From NCBI GenBank assembly GCA_947069175.1, contig CAMTDV010000007.1:54145583-54209582 (forward strand): a DNA stretch of 64,000 nt, in the 5' to 3' direction. The DNA comes from Scalesia atractyloides (taxonomy: Eukaryota > Streptophyta > Magnoliopsida > Asterales > Asteraceae). Below, in pieces: positions 59,831-64,000 of this stretch (the first letter of the stretch is position 1; every line of letters begins with the position of its first letter). The notes beneath the pieces were generated by a model. It did no database searches, was not told the origin of the DNA, and saw nothing but the letters and a program-made list of their open reading frames with translations. The position numbers were made by a program, and so were the translations under genes.

Positions 59831-60649
59831 CTACCCACGAGTAACCGTCCCTTTGAATATGTAGAGATAGTCACCATTTTCGACACCGTGCCAACGGAGG
59901 CTACAATTCTCTCGCATGATCCTTTGCTTGTGAATGAATATGTAGTCATCAGGTGGCAACAATTTCCTACCCAAAAGTAGTTCCCTTAACTCGGTCACAG
60001 TGCTCGAATCCTTCATCTCGACAGGGAGACAAGTCGAGCCAAGCAGAGCTGACGACGTTTGCACCACAAAACCAAGCTTACGTGAAGGAGGCTCCGCCAC
60101 TAACCGACTCATGGTCTTTAGAAAAACAATGATTTCCGAGAACTCACCAACACCATAATCGCTCAACTTGCGAAAATCATCATCCATCTCTACTCCTGTA
60201 AAGAAAAGCAGCATTTGCTTGATGGGTGTGCCATCAATAATATGGATTTTTTCTTTAAGACTTCCTACGGTTTCAATTTGATCCACTTCTATGTTATGCT
60301 TTCGTGACGAAAATTTAACTGTAATTTGGATTTGTTTGCGAGTTTCTAAAGATGGGATGTGATTGATGGTGAGATCAACTTTTGTACCTTCAGTGACAAT
60401 CGGATAATCGTCAAGGTCAAGCCCATCGAGTAGTTCCCAATCACATACGCTAAGTGTTTGTGATGATATAGGGACACCGAGACAATGCTCAATCTGACGC
60501 TTGATTTCGAGAATGGTTTCTTGGGTACCTACTTCGATGGTCAGCGCGTATGCCCTTGCTAGTATATGGATTTTCATATTGTGGAAAACTTTGTTAGATA
60601 TTAACATTTGTTTTCTTGTGCTTTTGCAGTAGGTTTGTTTTGATGCCAA
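59831..60649 (-). CDS. Tandem ubiquitin-like domain protein, single exon
   Basis: The 272-residue ORF holds three ubiquitin-like folds in a row. The first starts at MKIHILARAYALTIEVG (near residue 25) and includes ILEIKRQIEHCLGVPISSQT. The second starts near ITVKFSSRKHNIEVDQIETV (about 107), with VGSLKEKIHIIDGTP. The third starts at LGFVVQTSSALLG (about 192), with TELRELLLGRKLLPPDDYIF. Each has the ubiquitin pattern of a beta hairpin, a central helix and a hydrophobic strand. The protein ends TVTRG without the terminal Gly-Gly needed for conjugation, so it is an adaptor-like protein rather than a modifier. Plants have a family of such intronless multi-UBL genes of unknown role. The ATG at 60577 is an alternative start that would begin exactly at the first domain. 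Confidence 0.85.
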   Translation of the reverse strand: MASKQTYCKSTRKQMLISNKVFHNMKIHILARAYALTIEVGTQETILEIKRQIEHCLGVPISSQTLSVCDWELLDGLDLDDYPIVTEGTKVDLTINHIPSLETRKQIQITVKFSSRKHNIEVDQIETVGSLKEKIHIIDGTPIKQMLLFFTGVEMDDDFRKLSDYGVGEFSEIIVFLKTMSRLVAEPPSRKLGFVVQTSSALLGSTCLPVEMKDSSTVTELRELLLGRKLLPPDDYIFIHKQRIMRENCSLRWHGVENGDYLYIFKGTVTRG

Positions 60650-63600
60650 AGTTCATGTGTAACAAATGAGTGTGGTCATCTGAATGTGATTTTAGAGCAC
60701 AATTTTCATGTTTCTTTGTATGATTTCATGCAATTTTTATTTGGGTTCTCCCTCTTAAGTAAATTTTCAATAGTTACAGATATTTCTAGACTATGTTTAA
60801 CATAATAATGTAGAGACATACATCCATAATAATGTTACATGTGGTAACAAAACTTCGTAGAGATTTTGAGTTTGGACATTGAATAGGTTCTAAGGTTTAA
60901 TTATCATCAAATTTGCCATGGGTTTTCTATATTAACCATTGAACCCCATCGGACCAAATTAACTGCATCTATATGATAACATGGCTATTAGAGTTTTCTT
61001 CTTCATTTACAAATAACAAATTTTTATTGTTACGATAAATCAATACAAAATTCAAATACATATTGTGAAACTAGCTTAATAGCAAACAATAGAATAATAA
61101 TAATAATAATTCTTCCATTGATAGATGTATATGAGAAGAATACTTGGAGAAAAAAAGCCTAATCTATATTAGCTATTGATAACCATAATAATATTTAATT
61201 ATAATACTCCCCATTGGTTATTAACTTAATACACTTGGAAATTTAGCCTCATTAAAAACTCTATGAGGAAAACCAAGTAGTACAAAACCTCAACTAAGTG
61301 AAAGAGTACAACGTGTATTCTCTCCACCCCACCTGATACTTCTTAAACAGATATATTTTCTAACTAAAAATCTTACTAAGAAAACCCAATGGAATAAAAC
61401 TTATTGAAGGAAAAAGAAGTGCAACTTGTATAATACTTCCTCTCATTTTACATGAAACCTCTAACTCTAAGTGACTCATGTTGGTCTTTCGTGAAAGTTG
61501 CTCAACACTTTGTAGTTAATAATTTGACGCTTGATCTCTTGATGTGTATCTTATGTTGACCAATGTTGTATTATCTTCATATAAGATTTTTATTGTCTTC
61601 TCTGGTATACAAATATCACAAGATCTACAATTGTGTTAGTGCTACATTCCTTCATAATCAAACTTTTGGTAACACACACAAGTACGGTTCCCGAGGACCC
61701 CACATAACTAATGTTAAACATAGGTAATACCTCAACCAATAAAATCATAAAACATAGACTTTCTCAGCTTAACACAATCGTAACATGAGTGTAACACATT
61801 TTTCAAGCCAACGTATCGCACATATTACAAGCATGTAATCATGTTACTTAATATAATCATATCTGTTAATTAAAATATTCAACAATATGCGTTTACTTGT
61901 GGATAAAATCATATCTTAATGGAGGTTGATAGATTGACTCCTGATCGGTTTAAGATTTTATTCGGTGATACCATATTGACTTTACTGGTACCCGTTTTTT
62001 CGTTACAACAAATAAATCAATGCTTACACTAACATTACCATGTGACAAAAATTTAACTAGAACAGGACCAAAAGGACCATTCTTCAAATACAGCATATTT
62101 AGACCAAATAAACAAACAAAGGTAAAGCCGGATCTCCTTTGTTTTGAACACTACTGTCTACTTTCTACGCATCCTCTGCTCATATCCTCATTCTTTAGGA
62201 ACTCATTAAACAATTTGCATCAATAAAGTTAATCTAAAAGAATATTATATTTATACACACAACATATAAAAAAAACTCTGCCAACTATAATTTTTTTGGT
62301 TTATATTTGTCGGTCCCAAGCCCGGGTAAAATAAATTTTATATTGAAAAGTTTTTATAAGGGTCCCAATTTATTAGTTCGCTTAGGGCCTCCAAAAACTT
62401 TGTAACGGCCTGGCAGGTCATATTACTGCTTCAAATTTGGTCAACTTTCTTGGTAACGGGTTAGATTGCATATGGTAGGGTAAGATTACAAGTTGCAGGT
62501 CAAGCTGTTTCATATCTTACATGGTAAAAAAATAGGACATATAATTGCTGCAAAGAAAGTCAGTTTCATCTGGAAAACTATAGTCTATAATTAATAGGAA
62601 AAGTTAAGGGGTTTGCATTTTGTATGTCAAAAATGCCGCAAAGAATAGTCAGGAGTCAAAGTTTCAATGGACGGGCTAGCCAAGAACTCTCTCTTAACGT
62701 CTTAAAATCGTCCAACATAGAGAAAACAGTAAGCCCACACTTACCATTTCACTTATGCTTTGACTTTAGCGGTCAAATAATCCGCTTTAGATTTAGATGG
62801 AATGTTTAACCTGAAAAGTCAAATTGCTTATAATGATAGTGAAACCCTGTTTCAAAAGCATTTTTTTAACCAATGTAGGAAGTAACTATTAACTAGGCCT
62901 TGAAACAACTTTCATTTTTGAGTCTTGACATGTTACTTACTAGAGTGACGTTTACAGCTTTGAAGTCATTATGTTACCGGCCTAATAGCTTTTGACAGGT
63001 TCTTCTTATATGTTTCTAACACAAATTGTATGATTTCTCTAAAGCATCAGTTATATAATACATATACATACATACATACATACATACACACATAATTATG
63101 GGAGATCTGATGGTGAATTGAAATATTCCTCCTATGAAAATATTGCTAACGATAAAACCTTGACTTCTATAGTACAAGGTCATAGGGAGAGTAATTTCTT
63201 GTGTCTTTACGCGTTGCATGTTCTTCCAAGTCTTTATCTCTATTTGCAGACATTATTTCTCTTTGCGTTTAGGTTAGTATCAATGTTTGGAAGTCCGTAC
63301 CTCACCAGTCGGTAAGGGACAGCAATGAACCAATTTGGCTCTTTGAAACCATCACAAACCCACCCTTCTTGAACATCATATGATATTTAAGTATTTCCTT
63401 GTTTTCTCTTTAGCTAAACTGGAGTTATTTCTTTGTTTTCTTTATCGTCAATAATTGTGCAAAGTCTATTATATGATTCAAAGAAATCCTTAAAAAAACA
63501 TCTAGAAGTAGAAATGGAATGTGACAGACGAGGTTGCAAAACAGAAACAGCAACATTAAGGTAGTATCAATTTCTTTTAGTCATGTATTCAGTTTGTTTG

Positions 63601-64000
63601 CTCACTTTGTTTGGTATTTAAATCCTAAATTCTTAATTTTATTACTTGAACCTATTTTAAACGAGTGAGTCAAGAACCGAACCTACCTTGGCTCGAGTTC
63701 GGCTCATTACAAAAACCGTGTCAAGCTGGTTTTCAAGAAAGTTTCAAAATGAGCCACAAGCTTTTTGAACACCCTAACTGCATCATACCGTTTAACAATA
63801 AAGCAAACCACGCAAAACACAACCATACAAAAGCAAAAAAGGTAATTATGTTTAGCTTCAAGTGAAATTGAACTAGAATTTTGCTACAATAATATTGCCT
63901 CGATGTAACATCTCATCGTTCAAATCAGCACAAATAAATACGCGACATAAACGTATCATAATCAGTTCTTATTCAAGTATTCCCGCCTCATAGGCCAAGT
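60650..64000. other. Non-coding right end of the window
   Basis: No gene is recognised. The 5' flank of the ubiquitin-like gene occupies the start. ATA repeats occur at about 61091-61109, and a CATA microsatellite lies at 63062-63092. Open frames of 60-70 codons (62020, 62624, 63118, 63665) lack domains and supporting structure. A CTCGAGTTCGGCTCA block at 63690-63706 resembles the GCTCG-rich repeat remnants elsewhere in the window. Confidence 0.45.
63062..63092. repeat. (CATA)n microsatellite
   Basis: About seven tandem CATA units with one variant at the end (CACA). Confidence 0.9.

Noticed and set aside
59780..59980. Plus-strand 66-residue ORF
   Set aside because: Overlaps the 3' end of the ubiquitin-like gene in antisense and has no domain.
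1..64000. CRISPR arrays, bacterial operons or phage signals
   Set aside because: The tandem repeats lack regular unique spacers and the gene structure is that of a plant nucleus.

Overview
This is a nuclear plant genome window: intron-rich genes with GT-AG junctions, AT-rich intergenic DNA, and dense nested retrotransposons, MITEs and SINEs. The retroelement proteins resemble those I know from Asteraceae (daisy family), so I infer an Asteraceae eudicot; the sequence alone does not prove the species.

Only three non-transposon genes are supported. (1) A 12-exon minus-strand gene at 12038-16363 encodes the ER enzyme glycerol-3-phosphate acyltransferase 9 (GPAT9-type). (2) A 13-exon plus-strand gene at 45429-49964 encodes a MATE transporter of the plastid DETOXIFICATION 45 type. 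(3) A single-exon minus-strand gene at 59831-60649 encodes a protein of three ubiquitin-like domains. GPAT9 and the MATE gene each carry one single-base deletion in a short homopolymer of a conserved exon, while every other exon and splice phase is consistent. Each also has one GC-AG intron. I think the deletions are more likely sequence or assembly errors than inactivation, but this cannot be settled here. The three genes show no functional linkage.

The rest is mobile DNA. Positions 1 to about 7030 hold the 3' part of a Tat-type Ty3/gypsy element: decayed integrase on the plus strand, a convergent spliced antisense extra ORF with its own TATA box, and a 3' LTR with 57-bp repeats. A partial duplicate of the antisense ORF lies upstream of the integrase. 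Positions 7031-11080 contain a reverse LTR-like fragment, LINE remnants and a 0.7-kb minisatellite. Positions 18647-31878 are a complete but decayed 13.2-kb Ty1/copia element (299-bp LTRs, CTTTC target duplication, tRNA-Met primer site) of Sirevirus-like layout, with a 2.7-kb extra ORF after pol. Two large solo LTRs follow: 33431-37724 (TAGGG duplication) and 52592-54872 (AAGTG duplication). The second carries three tandem tRNA-like modules whose hairpin stems differ in sequence but stay paired. MITEs with recognisable target duplications sit in introns of both host genes. Near the right end are a MULE transposase fragment, a SINE with two tRNA-like modules, and about 3 kb with no recognisable gene.

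The most unusual signals are the tRNA-like modules in the solo LTR, the copia element with a repeated TTCCGGAT-rich leader and an acceptor-like site before its 3' ORF, the spliced antisense gene of the Tat element, and the two GC-AG introns.
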